A stretch of 64,000 bases of DNA from Streptomyces lydicus (GTDB taxonomy: Bacteria; Actinomycetota; Actinomycetes; Streptomycetales; Streptomycetaceae), in the NCBI RefSeq assembly GCF_004125265.1, contig NZ_RDTE01000001.1, forward strand, positions 496,001 through 560,000, given 5' to 3'. The notes under the pieces were generated by a model. The model saw only the letters and a list, made by a program, of their open reading frames with translations, was not told where the DNA came from and did not search any database. The translations under genes and the position numbers were made by a program. Positions 18,073 through 27,820 of this stretch are shown one piece after another (position 1 is the stretch's first letter; each line of letters opens with the position of its first letter).

Positions 18073-21000
18073 CCGGCGTCCTGCTCGGGGGCCCGAGTGT
18101 CTGGGTCTGTCTCGGTGCGCAGGACGGCGCGGCGCAGGAGATGGGCGGAGGTGATGCCGTCGTCCTGGGCGCGGGCAACGCCGGCCACGACGGCGTCGCC
18201 GTACCGGTCGAGGATCTGGACGTAGCGCCGTTTGGTGCGCACGTCCAAGCCGTTGCGCATGCGGATGATGAGGGGGAAGCGGCCCAGGGCGGGCAGGTCG
18301 TTGGATCCGGTGGTGTAGACGAGCTGGATGCCGTGGGCGGTGGCGACACGGCGCTGTAGGTCGACGAAGGGCCTGTAATTGGCTTTCCCGAAGGGATTGT
18401 CCAGCACCAGCGTGCCCACTCCGCCGGGGATGCGCCGATCGCGTTGAGCAGCACGCATTCGGGCCAGCGTGCAGTACAGCAGCACGGATACGGTCAGCAG
18501 TTCGCCGCCGCTAAATTTCTGGATCTCGGTGACGGATTCGCGTTCGACGGTGTCCAGGCTCTGCGTGGGCTTGATGATTTTCGCGATGATGTTGCCGTGG
18601 CCTCCGAGGGCTGCCAGCACCAGTCGTTTGGCCAGGGGCATCGCCTCGGGCAGGGCGCTGGCTCGTCCTGCGGCCTTGGCCGGCAGGGTGGCGATGAGAC
18701 GGTCGACCTCGGCGGACAGTCTTCGGGCCAGTTCGTCGCCTGTGGCACGCTGGCGCAGTTCCAGAGACAGGAACCGCTGGTTGGACCAGCTCCCCAGATT
18801 CTTGGGGAGGCGGGAGTGGCGGGCGACTTCTTCCACGCTGTCCAGGACCGCTTCGACCGTGCTCGTACAGGCGTCCACGACGCGGGTCTGGTCCTCGGCG
18901 GACTCGGCCAGCAGCGCGACGACCTGCCGTTCACGCTCCTCGATGTCCTCCAGAAGTGTGACCAGCCGGGTGGGGGTGGTGAGGTCGTGCTGCAGGCGTT
19001 CGCGCAGTCGGCCGTCGACGATCTGTAGGTACTCCGGCTGTTGTGCGAGCCGTTCCACCTTCTGCACGTCCTTGCGCAGGGCGGTTCTGGCTCTCTCCAG
19101 GGCGCGGTCAGCCTGAGTGACCTCGCGGACGAGGGCGTCCTTGATCTGCTCGGCGTCGTGCGGCTGCAGCGACTGCGCGGTCACAGCGGACAGCCCGTGC
19201 TGTTCGAGCAGGAGAGCGTCCACGGTGATTTCCGGGGCACCATCAGCATCCTGGTCAGGGGTTGGATGGTCGCTTGCCGCACTGAGGGCGCTGACTGACT
19301 GCCGAAGCTGCGCGGCGTGGCTGCCAGCCTGGTCGGCGCGCCGGTGGATCTTCTCGGCGTCCAGATGCCGCACCTGGGCGAGGGCGCGGTCCTGTTCCAG
19401 CAAGCGCCGGGCTTCCTGCAGCTGCTCCTGCGCTTCCTGGGTGCTGCCGAAGGTCGGCACCTTCGCACCGGGGAAGTCATCGAGGGCGGCGGCCGCCTCT
19501 TCGTGGTCCTCGGTGACCTGCCGCAGCAGCAGCCCCGCTTCCGTCTCCGCACGCTCCGCGTCCTTCAGGGTTCCGCTGGCAACGGCGATGCGGGCAGCAA
19601 GGTGCTCGGCGTCCATCGTCTCGGCTTGGTCCAGGAGTTCGTTGGCCTGAGCGCGTGCGGCAGAGCCGGCCTCGACCAGCTTCTCGTTGAGGTTCTTGAT
19701 GGCCGTTTCAGCGTTAGTGAGCCGCTGTTGCAGGGCGGTGTCGCTGATGCCGTTGAGCCAGTCCCGGCGGGTCTGTGCCCAGCGGTCGCGCAGGGCCTGC
19801 ACGCTGCCCTCGGACACGGCGGCCGGACAGGCGGCGTCGAGGACCTCGTCGGACAGATCCTGCCGGACCTCGTGCGTCCATCCCTTCCAGCGCTCTGCAC
19901 GGTCCTGGCATTGCCGCAGAGCTGCTTGTGCACCCCGCTCTTGCTCCAAGGCGGCCTGCCAGCGGTCTTTGCAGGCCTGAGCGGCCACACGGTACTCCCG
20001 GGCCTCGGCCTGAGCGTGCTGCCGCTGCGATACCCAGTGCTCCACCGCGCCGGCCGTCTCCACCAGCGACTGGACCTGAGGGAGCGCCGCGGCGAGTGCC
20101 CGCAACGCAGCCGTGTACTGGGCTGACCGGCCCTCCGCCTGGCGCCCGGCATCCTCGGCATCGGCGGCCTGGCGCGCCAGAACGCTCGTACGCTCGGTGA
20201 GCGCGTTCACCTCCTCGTCGAGCTGCTGGAGACGTTCCTTTAGACAGGCCTGTGTCCTCGCGTCGAACGCGTCCAGGTGGCTGCGCAGCCGCCCGCAAAG
20301 AACGCGATCGGCTTCCCGCCGCTGAACGATGGCCGTGCAACGCTCGTCCACTGTGGCCAGGCGGGCACTAACGCGGAGTAGCTCCTCCTCTCCGGCCTCG
20401 GCATCCAGCACCGAGGGGCGCAGCGGCAGCACCGCAATGTCACCAAGGGACTGGGACAGCAGGCTGCTGGCCTGACCATCGGTGGAAATGGAGATCGGAG
20501 TCGGCAGCACGACATCGGCCCGCCGGGCCAGTGCCGCCAGATCACCGCCGGGCACCGGTCCGCAGATGATCACGCCACCGATCAGGTGGGGGATGGCCGC
20601 GATGACGGCGTCGTGCTGGTGGGCGGGTACGGTCTCGCGCAAAAACTGCACCCCTGCGACCGCCGGGGCGCCCAGCTCCCGCAGCGCGGTGACAGCCTGC
20701 TCAACCTCGCGAGGCGGCGGGCAGAAGCCGTCCTGGACCAGACCGTCACGCAGCCGATCGTCCTCGAACGCCTGAACGTGTTCGGCGGCCAGTTGCTTGT
20801 CCGCGGTTAGCAGTTGGTCCGTCAGCATCGCGACGAGGTCGACGCCGACACTGTCCAAGTCCAGCTCACCGTCCGCCTCCCCGATCCCAGCTAGCTCCCT
20901 CAGGCGGAGATCGGCAACCAGATCGCGGCGCTCCTGGACAAGTGTGTTCAACTGGTCCCACACCTGGTCATGCTGCTGCCGGGCGGTGCTGAGCCGGCCG

Positions 21001-22646
21001 GTGCAGGAGACCCGCTCCGCCGCGATGGAAGTGGCCTGCTCGCGGGCCGCTTCCACCTGGCGCCGCGCCTGTTCAGCCTGCTCCGTGGCTGCTTCTTCCT
21101 CGTGAACGAGCCGCGCCAAGGCCTCGGTGGGATTTTCCTGCTTGTTGAGCAGGCCGGTGCGGCGGGCAGCCGCCAGCTTTGCCTGATCCTTTTTACGGGC
21201 CTCCTCAGCGGACGCCGCCCGGCTCTCGGCCCGGCCGGCGGCGGCGGTCGCTTCCTCGTACTCCCGCTCGCCCGCCTCGGCCTGCGCGGCGGTTGTCTCG
21301 AGTACGGCACGGCTGCGATCGGACTCGACCGCAAGCCGTGCAAGGCTCTCTTCAAGCTTGGCGTACAGTTCGGCCCCGGCGTGCTCCACGGCCTCGCGCA
21401 ACGGGGCCTGCTCGCTGAGGGCGCAGGCCAAGAGGTGCTTGGCCTCGCGGCGTTCGCTCTCCTGGCCTGCCAGGTCCAGAAGCCAGGGGACAGTCTTCCA
21501 GGCCGCTGCCTCACGTTCCGCGCCGGCAACCGCCTCGACCTGAGCGGCATGGTCTCGCCGGTGGTCAGCCATCCGCAGCCGTTCGGCCACCTCCCTGATC
21601 TCGGCCACGCGTTGCTTCCGCTCCTCGACCCGGCCCTCGGCCTCGCGCGCCTCGTGTTCAGCGGTGTCCGCCTCGCGGCGCAAGGCGGTTGCCTGCAGGG
21701 CCTGACGTTCGGCCTGGGTCTGGATGTGCTCGCCCGCACGCCGGGCAAGCCGGGCTTGCTGGTAGAGCGTCTGTTCGGCGACAGCGACCTCTGTCGTGCT
21801 CTTCTGCACCGGCTTCAACCGCAGAACAGCTTCGGCGAGGAAGCGTTCCTCCATTTCCCGCGAGGGACGGGCGGCCAGCTTGTCAGCATGTTTAGACAAG
21901 GCTGCACGCGCCGCAATGGGCGCGGCCGGATCAACGACCATGTCGATGAGGAAGTCGACGAACTCCTCGGCGGTGCGGAACTTGAACAGATCGGTGATGC
22001 CGCCCTCTTCTTGGTTCATGGCCTTCTGGATCTTGAAGACCTGGGGGTCCAGGCCATGGCTTCCCAGATGCTCCTCCCACTCGTACTGTTCGTCCGCTAC
22101 GGCTAGTTGCAGCCGCCGCTCCGTCTTGTTGGCCGCCTCCAGCGCCTTGACGTACGTGCTCATGGTGAGCTGACCGTCCTCGGTGCGGACCGGAAGGGAG
22201 TCCAGTTCCAGTCCGCCGGGCAGTGGCCGCAGCAGGTACCAGCGGCGCTCCAGACGTTCCCAGTTGCTGCTCGGGTCCGTCGGACACTGGCGGTCGCGCC
22301 ACTGGTAGACCCCTCCCGTGAGGAGGACGGCGCCGGATGCGGGGCGATCGGAGTCGCCCCACTCGACGATCACGTGGGAGACCTGTCCGTCAGGGACGTA
22401 CTCGGCGAGCGACTTGGCCTTGGCCGCTCCGATGAAGTCCTTCTTGGCCGGCAGCAGCAGGCTGAAGAGCAGCGAAAGCAGGCTCGACTTGCCGCCGCCA
22501 TTGCGCAGCCACAAGATCACATCGACCGGCTGGAGGGGGCGGCCGTCGACTGAGCTGGGTCCTCCGAGCAGGTCCAGGACGAGTGACTTGAATCCGGCCG
22601 CACGGTGGCCGATGTTCTCCAGACGAAGGCGTCGGACTTGGAACAC
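18069..22646 (-). CDS. jetC: JetC-like SMC ATPase of a Wadjet system
   Basis: 1525 residues, the MukB-like motor. The ATP-binding head is split between the ends: a P-loop variant LRNGGGKSS at 47-55, ABC signature KFSGGELLT at 1377-1385, and Walker B TLVLDNPFG at 1412-1420. Between them lies about 1300 residues of Ala/Glu/Arg-rich heptad-like sequence (EHEAREAEGRVEERKQRVAE and many similar), with a likely hinge near residues 640-720. Walker B has Asn after the Asp where most SMC proteins have Glu. GTG start with GAGGAGG eight bases upstream. The head does not resemble type I or type II JetC as I know them, so by exclusion it is type III or divergent. Confidence 0.88.
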   Translation of the reverse strand: MFQVRRLRLENIGHRAAGFKSLVLDLLGGPSSVDGRPLQPVDVILWLRNGGGKSSLLSLLFSLLLPAKKDFIGAAKAKSLAEYVPDGQVSHVIVEWGDSDRPASGAVLLTGGVYQWRDRQCPTDPSSNWERLERRWYLLRPLPGGLELDSLPVRTEDGQLTMSTYVKALEAANKTERRLQLAVADEQYEWEEHLGSHGLDPQVFKIQKAMNQEEGGITDLFKFRTAEEFVDFLIDMVVDPAAPIAARAALSKHADKLAARPSREMEERFLAEAVLRLKPVQKSTTEVAVAEQTLYQQARLARRAGEHIQTQAERQALQATALRREADTAEHEAREAEGRVEERKQRVAEIREVAERLRMADHRRDHAAQVEAVAGAEREAAAWKTVPWLLDLAGQESERREAKHLLACALSEQAPLREAVEHAGAELYAKLEESLARLAVESDRSRAVLETTAAQAEAGEREYEEATAAAGRAESRAASAEEARKKDQAKLAAARRTGLLNKQENPTEALARLVHEEEAATEQAEQARRQVEAAREQATSIAAERVSCTGRLSTARQQHDQVWDQLNTLVQERRDLVADLRLRELAGIGEADGELDLDSVGVDLVAMLTDQLLTADKQLAAEHVQAFEDDRLRDGLVQDGFCPPPREVEQAVTALRELGAPAVAGVQFLRETVPAHQHDAVIAAIPHLIGGVIICGPVPGGDLAALARRADVVLPTPISISTDGQASSLLSQSLGDIAVLPLRPSVLDAEAGEEELLRVSARLATVDERCTAIVQRREADRVLCGRLRSHLDAFDARTQACLKERLQQLDEEVNALTERTSVLARQAADAEDAGRQAEGRSAQYTAALRALAAALPQVQSLVETAGAVEHWVSQRQHAQAEAREYRVAAQACKDRWQAALEQERGAQAALRQCQDRAERWKGWTHEVRQDLSDEVLDAACPAAVSEGSVQALRDRWAQTRRDWLNGISDTALQQRLTNAETAIKNLNEKLVEAGSAARAQANELLDQAETMDAEHLAARIAVASGTLKDAERAETEAGLLLRQVTEDHEEAAAALDDFPGAKVPTFGSTQEAQEQLQEARRLLEQDRALAQVRHLDAEKIHRRADQAGSHAAQLRQSVSALSAASDHPTPDQDADGAPEITVDALLLEQHGLSAVTAQSLQPHDAEQIKDALVREVTQADRALERARTALRKDVQKVERLAQQPEYLQIVDGRLRERLQHDLTTPTRLVTLLEDIEERERQVVALLAESAEDQTRVVDACTSTVEAVLDSVEEVARHSRLPKNLGSWSNQRFLSLELRQRATGDELARRLSAEVDRLIATLPAKAAGRASALPEAMPLAKRLVLAALGGHGNIIAKIIKPTQSLDTVERESVTEIQKFSGGELLTVSVLLYCTLARMRAAQRDRRIPGGVGTLVLDNPFGKANYRPFVDLQRRVATAHGIQLVYTTGSNDLPALGRFPLIIRMRNGLDVRTKRRYVQILDRYGDAVVAGVARAQDDGITSAHLLRRAVLRTETDPDTRAPEQDAG

Positions 22647-22649
22647 GAG

Positions 22650-23399
22650 TCAGTCCTCCTCAGCGAGGTGGGCGCGGCGCAGGTCGCACAGCGCTGTGTA
22701 TGCCGCCGAGGCGGCTGCTTCGCGTACCTGGACGCGGAAGCGGTGGGCGAGCCGGTAGGTCCCGGGCCCGAGTTCGTCGGCGCGGTAGGCCATGCCCTGC
22801 TCCACCAGCCAGTCCAGTGCCTCCTTGATCACCCGCTGGGTGCTCGACTGCGACAGCTGCCCTTTCTTGCGTGTCAGCTGGGAGGGCGGGAGCTTGGTGT
22901 ACAGCTGCCAGGCAGCCTGGAGTTCGGGGTGTGGCACAGGCAGGCCGTCTGCGTCCACGGCCGCCTCGCGGAGCTTGGCGGTGAGCCGCCGCAGAAAGTC
23001 GTCGACATCCGTGAGCGAGACCCGCTTGACGGTCTCCTCCTCCAGATCCCCGGCCGTGGGGTAGGCGCGGGCGGCGATGGCGACATGGGCGAGCCCGAGG
23101 ACGAGGCGGTCGTTGACCCCCAGCTTCGGGTGGTCCTTGAGCCGATAGGACAACCAGGAGCCCTCCCGAGGATGCAGAATCAGCCCTTCAACCGTGTGCG
23201 CCTCCATCACATCTAGGTCCAGACCGTCCGCCGCGGCGTCTGCCGCATCACGGAACGCTCCATCCATCCGGTAGCGCTGCAGCAGGTCTCGGTACTGTGC
23301 GAACTGCAGGGGCCGAAGGCGCGGCTGGCACCCGAACCGCACCAGCACAGCAGCGTCGGCCAGGTCGGCGGGCGAGTAGGCAGACGTGCTGGTGGTCAT
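22650..23399 (-). CDS. jetB: JetB-like (MksE/KITE) subunit
   Basis: 249 residues in the position and size range of JetB, the winged-helix KITE subunit that bridges the kleisin to the SMC heads. Winged-helix-like segments are visible (TQRVIKEALDWLVEQGMAYR near residues 197-216; FRDAADAAADGLDLDVMEAH). ATG overlaps the jetA stop by four bases; jetC starts three bases after its stop. Identification rests on operon position, size and predicted fold. Confidence 0.75.
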   Translation of the reverse strand: MTTSTSAYSPADLADAAVLVRFGCQPRLRPLQFAQYRDLLQRYRMDGAFRDAADAAADGLDLDVMEAHTVEGLILHPREGSWLSYRLKDHPKLGVNDRLVLGLAHVAIAARAYPTAGDLEEETVKRVSLTDVDDFLRRLTAKLREAAVDADGLPVPHPELQAAWQLYTKLPPSQLTRKKGQLSQSSTQRVIKEALDWLVEQGMAYRADELGPGTYRLAHRFRVQVREAAASAAYTALCDLRRAHLAEED

Positions 23400-25033
23400 A
23401 CCAGGACCTCCAAGTCGTCCTCGGCATACGTGGGATCGGGGATCAGTGGCTGGGTGGGGACGAGCAGCAGGTCACTGCCGGCGAGTGGGCCGAGGTCGAA
23501 GACGGCGCCGTCATCGAGCACCACCACGAGTTCACCGAGCAGGTCCGCCAGCTCGTCCGCGGCGTCGTCCTCCTCGTCCTCCTCGGGATCGGGGGCATAG
23601 GCCCGCAGCACGGAGACGGCCAGCAAGTCCGCGGCCTCCACCGTGTGAACCAGCGCCTGGGCAAGAAGCTGGGACAGCCGTACCGGAGCACGCAGAGCCT
23701 CCATGAGCACAGTGCGCGCCACAGCGAGGTCCTCCTGGGTGTAGGCAGAGAGCTCGCCCGGGTCGTCGGCGATCAGCTCGATGTCCTCGTCGGGCACTGT
23801 CTCCTGTGGTTCCCGGGCCGGGGCCAGCAGCGACGCCCACCAATCCTGAAGCCGCGGCTGATGTGAGACCACGGGACCGCCGACCGCATCGGCGAACCGA
23901 CTCGCGATCACTGCGGCGTCCTCGGTCCCGAGGCAGAGCAATGGTTCCAGCACGTCCTCCTGCACTCCCACGAGAGCCAGACGCGGCGGGGGACGGAACC
24001 GCTGCGCGGCCTGGGACCGCAAGAACGCCGGACGGGCATCGATGACCTTCTCCAACAGCTGCGTATGCCGCAGATGAGCCCGGCCCAGCAGCCGCAGGAC
24101 CCGCTCACAGGTACGCCGGACGTCGGCGTCTTCCACGGCGTTGCGGACCCCGCGCATGTACTCCATCAGGTCGCGCTCCACCCGGTGGCGCTCACCGAGG
24201 TGTTCGCGGGACGCCGTCAGCAGCGCGGGCACGTTCCGGCTCCAGTCCACCGCCCGCACATCGCGTTCGGTCTCCTCCAGCACCGCTCGCACCCGCTCGC
24301 AGTACATGAGGGAAAGTTTCAGGCTCTCGGCCGCGCTCTCTTCCGCGCGTCCCCACCGACCACTCGCCACCTGACGGCGCAGCATGGTGTCCTTCGCTGC
24401 CTGCTCGTCCTCCAGGTCGTACTCCAGCCCGGACAGCAGCAGGTTGATGGCCGGGGTCGTGGCCCGCAGCACCGCCTGGCCACGCCTACCGATGCCCTCC
24501 TCCAGCATCCGCAGCGACAGCGTGACCCGGCTGTGCCCCGTGCGGTAGTCGCTGTAGGAGACCTCGAATTCTTCTCCGTGCTGCGCGTCATTCAGTAGCT
24601 CGCGCAGGACAAACCGGGCTACCGCCAGATGCTCGGAGGCTCCCCGCTCGGGCGCCGCAGACGCCGCCAGGGACGCGAGGAACTCGACCACCTCCTCCGT
24701 CGTCGCCTCCGCCTCCATCTCCTGCCGGCTCACCACCGCCTCCAGCGCGGCCAGAGCGAGGGTGCGCGGGTCGTAAAGGCCGCGGGGGAAGCGTTGCCAC
24801 GCCTGGCGCTGATCGATCCGGTGCAACGGGGCCCCGCGAGCCAGGACTGAACTGCGTCGGACGAAGCCAACCTCGGCCACCAGCGCCCGCCACTCATCAA
24901 CGCCGTCGGGAACTGCCGACGCTGAGGCGAGCAGCCGCCGCTCCTCGCGATCCAGAAGGGCCTGGATCATCGGATCGCAGCCGTCTTCCTCGGCGTGGTC
25001 GAAGCCGTCGGGGAACCTCTTGTGTTCTGTCAC
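23396..25033 (-). CDS. jetA: JetA-like kleisin (MksF-type) subunit
   Basis: 545 residues, first gene of the operon. Helical throughout, with a long central helical region (about 120-340) and an acidic linker DPEEDEEDDAADELADL near residue 490, as kleisins have flexible connectors. GTG start without a strong ribosome site; the upstream 80 bases are unusually AT-rich. Kleisins close the SMC ring and bind JetB. Assignment comes from gene order A-B-C-D and lack of catalytic motifs; I do not recognise a named domain in it. Confidence 0.72.
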   Translation of the reverse strand: MTEHKRFPDGFDHAEEDGCDPMIQALLDREERRLLASASAVPDGVDEWRALVAEVGFVRRSSVLARGAPLHRIDQRQAWQRFPRGLYDPRTLALAALEAVVSRQEMEAEATTEEVVEFLASLAASAAPERGASEHLAVARFVLRELLNDAQHGEEFEVSYSDYRTGHSRVTLSLRMLEEGIGRRGQAVLRATTPAINLLLSGLEYDLEDEQAAKDTMLRRQVASGRWGRAEESAAESLKLSLMYCERVRAVLEETERDVRAVDWSRNVPALLTASREHLGERHRVERDLMEYMRGVRNAVEDADVRRTCERVLRLLGRAHLRHTQLLEKVIDARPAFLRSQAAQRFRPPPRLALVGVQEDVLEPLLCLGTEDAAVIASRFADAVGGPVVSHQPRLQDWWASLLAPAREPQETVPDEDIELIADDPGELSAYTQEDLAVARTVLMEALRAPVRLSQLLAQALVHTVEAADLLAVSVLRAYAPDPEEDEEDDAADELADLLGELVVVLDDGAVFDLGPLAGSDLLLVPTQPLIPDPTYAEDDLEVLV

Positions 25034-25110
25034 GACATCAGTGGAGCAGCAAGCAATGACAAAGCGTGTGATTATGGGGCAATAGGTAACCCATTTGGTG
25101 CGCAGCCAGA
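25034..25110 (-). promoter_or_regulatory. AT-rich promoter region of the jet operon
   Basis: The stretch before jetA is the most AT-rich in its surroundings and on the minus strand contains TTACCT, TTGCCC and CATAAT. No confident -35/-10 pair at 17-18 bases. The TTGC-N19 box is absent, so the operon is controlled differently from the cassettes. Confidence 0.3.
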
Positions 25111-25311
25111 ATGAGGAAATGGGAAATCCCAGGCCCAGGGATATCGGGCCGCAGGAACATCCTGGCCTACACCGTTCAGATGATGGGCGACGGTGGCCGC
25201 AGCCAGCGTATGCGGCGGGCAGTCGCGGCCCGGTTTCAGGGCAACTGCATGAGTGTTGTCAATGGTTGCGGATGCAGGGCGTCCACATGCTCTTCGCGTT
25301 CCCTTGCCCGG

Positions 25312-25566
25312 CTATGAGGAGACGTTCTCCGTCCGAATCATGCGACGCAGGCTCTCCCGCGCCCCCGCGAGATCGTCCTGGGCCTCGCTGAGCTGCACAG
25401 TGAGTGCCTTGACCTGGGCCAAGGTGCGATCGCGCTGAGCCTGAAGACTCTGGTTCTCCGCCGTGAGTTCATCGACGCGGGTGCCGAGGTCGGCGGTGCC
25501 GAACTGGTCGAGCTGTTGGCCGAGGCTGCGACGGACGGCGCCCTTGAGCCGTTCGACCCGGCCGCC
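25312..25566 (-). pseudogene. C-terminal remnant of a recombinase-associated coiled-coil protein
   Basis: The last 84 residues of a minus-strand frame (LKGAVRRSLGQQLDQFG, RVDELTAENQSLQAQRDRTL, AGARESLRRMIRTE) form a leucine-zipper-like coiled coil as found in small proteins beside tyrosine recombinases in Streptomyces (DUF6262-like, from memory). The frame upstream of it is not protein-like, so the front is lost. It sits directly upstream of the jet operon and may mark an old integration. Confidence 0.45.
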
Positions 25567-25631
25567 CGCCTGAACGGGATGCCGCCACCGCACCCCGCGT
25601 CCGCGGCTGCCTGAACGAGACCCCAGGTCGG

Positions 25632-25662
25632 TTGCGGTGCTAGCCCTCAACGCTGCGCATGC
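25632..25662 (+). promoter_or_regulatory. TTGC-N19 box 10, upstream of 25706
   Basis: TTGCGG, 19 bases containing CTAGCC, GCATGC (weak right half); 44 bases before the GTG at 25706. Confidence 0.35.
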
Positions 25663-25705
25663 TCTTGCCACACACCCCTCCACACGACGAAAGGACCCCG
25701 AAACA

Positions 25706-26203
25706 GTGCCCATCCCGTCAGACGCAGACCAGGCCGCAGCCGGCGTCGCCCCGCACCTCACCGCCAACACCTCGCCGCCGGCCCCCGCCGAGACCGCAGA
25801 AGGCAGCTTGCCGGCCGGGCCGCACCGCATCGCCAATGCTGGCGAAAGCATCAGCGGCGGCGCTTACGCGTTCGAGTGCAGCCGCTGCGGCAACCGCGCA
25901 CCCTACGCCGACTTTGTGTATGGCCGCGTCACCTGCACCGACGAGGCCGAGGACGAGTGGTCCCGCGAGCGCGCTGAAAACCTGCTGAACGATGTCACGT
26001 TCAAGGGGGCCATCGCGTACGCGGTCACCTCCCCCGACGAGTCCGGCGAGCCCACCACGACCACACACGACCGCCCCACGACCCGAAAGGCACTCGCCCT
26101 GTGGATGCACGCCGAAGCGTCGCACCACTGGTACCGGGGGGAACTGCGCGTGACCTGCTTCGGTACCGAGCACATTGTCCGTCCCATCACCCTCCCCGGG
26201 TGA
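25706..26203 (+). CDS. hypothetical protein with one CxxC
   Basis: 165 residues from a GTG with AAAGGA about ten bases upstream. After a Pro/Ala-rich N-terminus comes AFECSRCGNRAPYADFVYGR (Cys58, Cys61), then VTCTDEAEDEW; the C-terminal half holds WMHAEASHHWYRGELRVTCF. His and Cys residues could form a metal site. No family recognised. Confidence 0.65.
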   Translation: MPIPSDADQAAAGVAPHLTANTSPPAPAETAEGSLPAGPHRIANAGESISGGAYAFECSRCGNRAPYADFVYGRVTCTDEAEDEWSRERAENLLNDVTFKGAIAYAVTSPDESGEPTTTTHDRPTTRKALALWMHAEASHHWYRGELRVTCFGTEHIVRPITLPG

Positions 26204-26321
26204 CTACCCGCTGTGCCCCTGGCCCCAACTGGCCCGGGGCACAGCTCTCCTGGCCCACACACCCACACCCAAGCGGCTGAACGCGCCCGGTCCGCGCCAC
26301 GCACCCGCACGGTACGACGAG

Positions 26322-26352
26322 TTGCGGTCGTTGGCACCCAGCCGGACATGGT
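26322..26352 (+). promoter_or_regulatory. TTGC-N19 box 11, upstream of 26471
   Basis: TTGCGG, 19 bases containing GTTGGC, CATGGT; 119 bases before the GTG at 26471. Confidence 0.45.
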
Positions 26353-26470
26353 CAGCGCATCGGCGGGAGCGGCGACCAGCCACGGCTGTTGCTCACCGCC
26401 GCACCTATTGTGGCTGGATCATCAAGAGGGCACATATGCCCAGTCTGCCGCCAGAAAGGAAACCAATGCC

Positions 26471-26668
26471 GTGGAAACCACCACCGGAGACGAGCCCCGG
26501 ATTGAGTACGGCATAGCCTCCACCGAGCACCCGGACATCGAACCTCTCGGCCACGGATCCCTGAGGCGGGCCACCGCCGAACTGGCCGACAGCAGCACGG
26601 TGTGGCCCGGCGTATACCTCGTCCAGCGCCATGACCGCGACCCCTGGCAACGCGTCACGCCAGAGTGA
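26471..26668 (+). CDS. small hypothetical protein
   Basis: 65 residues (METTTGDEPRIEYGIAST, ending WPGVYLVQRHDRDPWQRVTP) from a GTG nine bases after AAAGGAA. The longer frame upstream has no start signal. Followed 33 bases later by the 26702 gene, so the two probably share a transcript. Confidence 0.6.
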   Translation: METTTGDEPRIEYGIASTEHPDIEPLGHGSLRRATAELADSSTVWPGVYLVQRHDRDPWQRVTPE

Positions 26669-26701
26669 CCGAACCGCGCGCCCCCACCGCCCGGAGACCT
26701 C

Positions 26702-27268
26702 ATGACCACTTCGCCCAAGCCACTGCCAGACCAGTGGACGATCAAACTTCACACCGTCGCCAACTTGATCATCCTCACCCTCAGAGACGGTGACGGAGTC
26801 CAGCGCGAGATCGGCTTTCACCCCCTCTCTGAGCCCCAGCTGGGCACAACGGACCGCACCGTTAGCGCGATGGAGGAAATCGCCGAGCTCCGCCTGCGCC
26901 ACAGCGCACAGAGGTTGATTGACACCTTCTACGAGCGCACCGCGCAAGCCCAGGCGAACGCCGATGCCTTCGGCACGACCGTGCCCGACTTGCAAGACCT
27001 CTTCGATCGACTGTGCCTCGCCGTCCCCTGCGATGTGGCCCACATTGCCTTGGACGACGAGACGCTGACCGTCATCCTCAAGCTGACCGCCACAGGCCCA
27101 GCCGCAGGAAGCCTGCTCTCCCTGACCGCCCGATGGACAGGCTCCACTACCGCAGAGGGACAGGCCGACGGGGTCACCACTCACTTGGACGACCACGGCA
27201 AGCTGACGATGCACTTCGACCAAAAGCGTGCCGAAGACTTTCTCACCTGGTACCGAGGCCAGCCATGA
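26702..27268 (+). CDS. hypothetical protein
   Basis: 188 residues, ATG seven bases after GGAG. N-terminal beta strands (WTIKLHTVANLIILTLRDGD), a central helical segment with repeated Gln/Ala (RLIDTFYERTAQAQANADAF) and a C-terminal beta region (TLTVILKLTATG). Codon use is somewhat less GC-rich than its neighbours. No domain recognised. About 550 bases of DNA with no gene follow, apart from box 12. Confidence 0.65.
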   Translation: MTTSPKPLPDQWTIKLHTVANLIILTLRDGDGVQREIGFHPLSEPQLGTTDRTVSAMEEIAELRLRHSAQRLIDTFYERTAQAQANADAFGTTVPDLQDLFDRLCLAVPCDVAHIALDDETLTVILKLTATGPAAGSLLSLTARWTGSTTAEGQADGVTTHLDDHGKLTMHFDQKRAEDFLTWYRGQP

Positions 27269-27715
27269 CCACCTTGCTGCACTTGTCCCTGCGGCACACG
27301 GACGGCCCGCTGCACCACCGGGCGGTCAGCACGCGACAGAGGTGGGAGGAGACCAACCCGCTGACTGCCGCGCTCACCACGTGACCCCGCCCGAGGCCCG
27401 CGCACCCACGACACGCACTGGCCTACCAAGTCGAACGCACCCCCGCTGGGCCCACCTGGCCCCGCCGAGAGGCGGCGCGATCGGCTGACCAACGCTCGGC
27501 TTTCTCCCGCGCCCCGGACTCCTGCCCGCATAGCAGGAGCCCGGGCCAGTGGACCGCGGATTCGCGCCGACTCATGCCCAGCCACACCGACCAGTCCCAA
27601 GCCCCGGCGCCGCGGATCTCTGACGGCACCAGCCCCCTACCACCGCACCGCGCACCACTCGCCGAGCCCCGGCCGCTCGCGTGGGCTACGGGGCTGCCTG
27701 TCCAGCAGCCGCGCG

Positions 27716-27746
27716 TTGCGACCCTTGCTCACCACACGGCCATGGT
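27716..27746 (+). promoter_or_regulatory. TTGC-N19 box 12, upstream of 27821
   Basis: TTGCGA, 19 bases containing CTTGCT, CATGGT; 75 bases before the ATG at 27821. Confidence 0.45.
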
Positions 27747-27820
27747 GCATACCCGGCCCGACCGAGCGGACCATGCCCTCTCGGGCCATCCCCGCCCGCA
27801 TTCACCTACGGAGACGCGCC

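Noticed and set aside
18444..22106. Long plus-strand open frames opposite jetC (for example 20970-22106)
   Set aside because: They are shadows of the GC-rich coding strand: no ribosome sites, low-complexity Leu/Arg/Gly composition, and jetC on the other strand shows clear ATPase motifs.
25111..25317. 68-residue plus-strand frame between the jet operon and the next cassette
   Set aside because: No ribosome site, no box and no protein-like pattern; it overlaps the end of the minus-strand relic.
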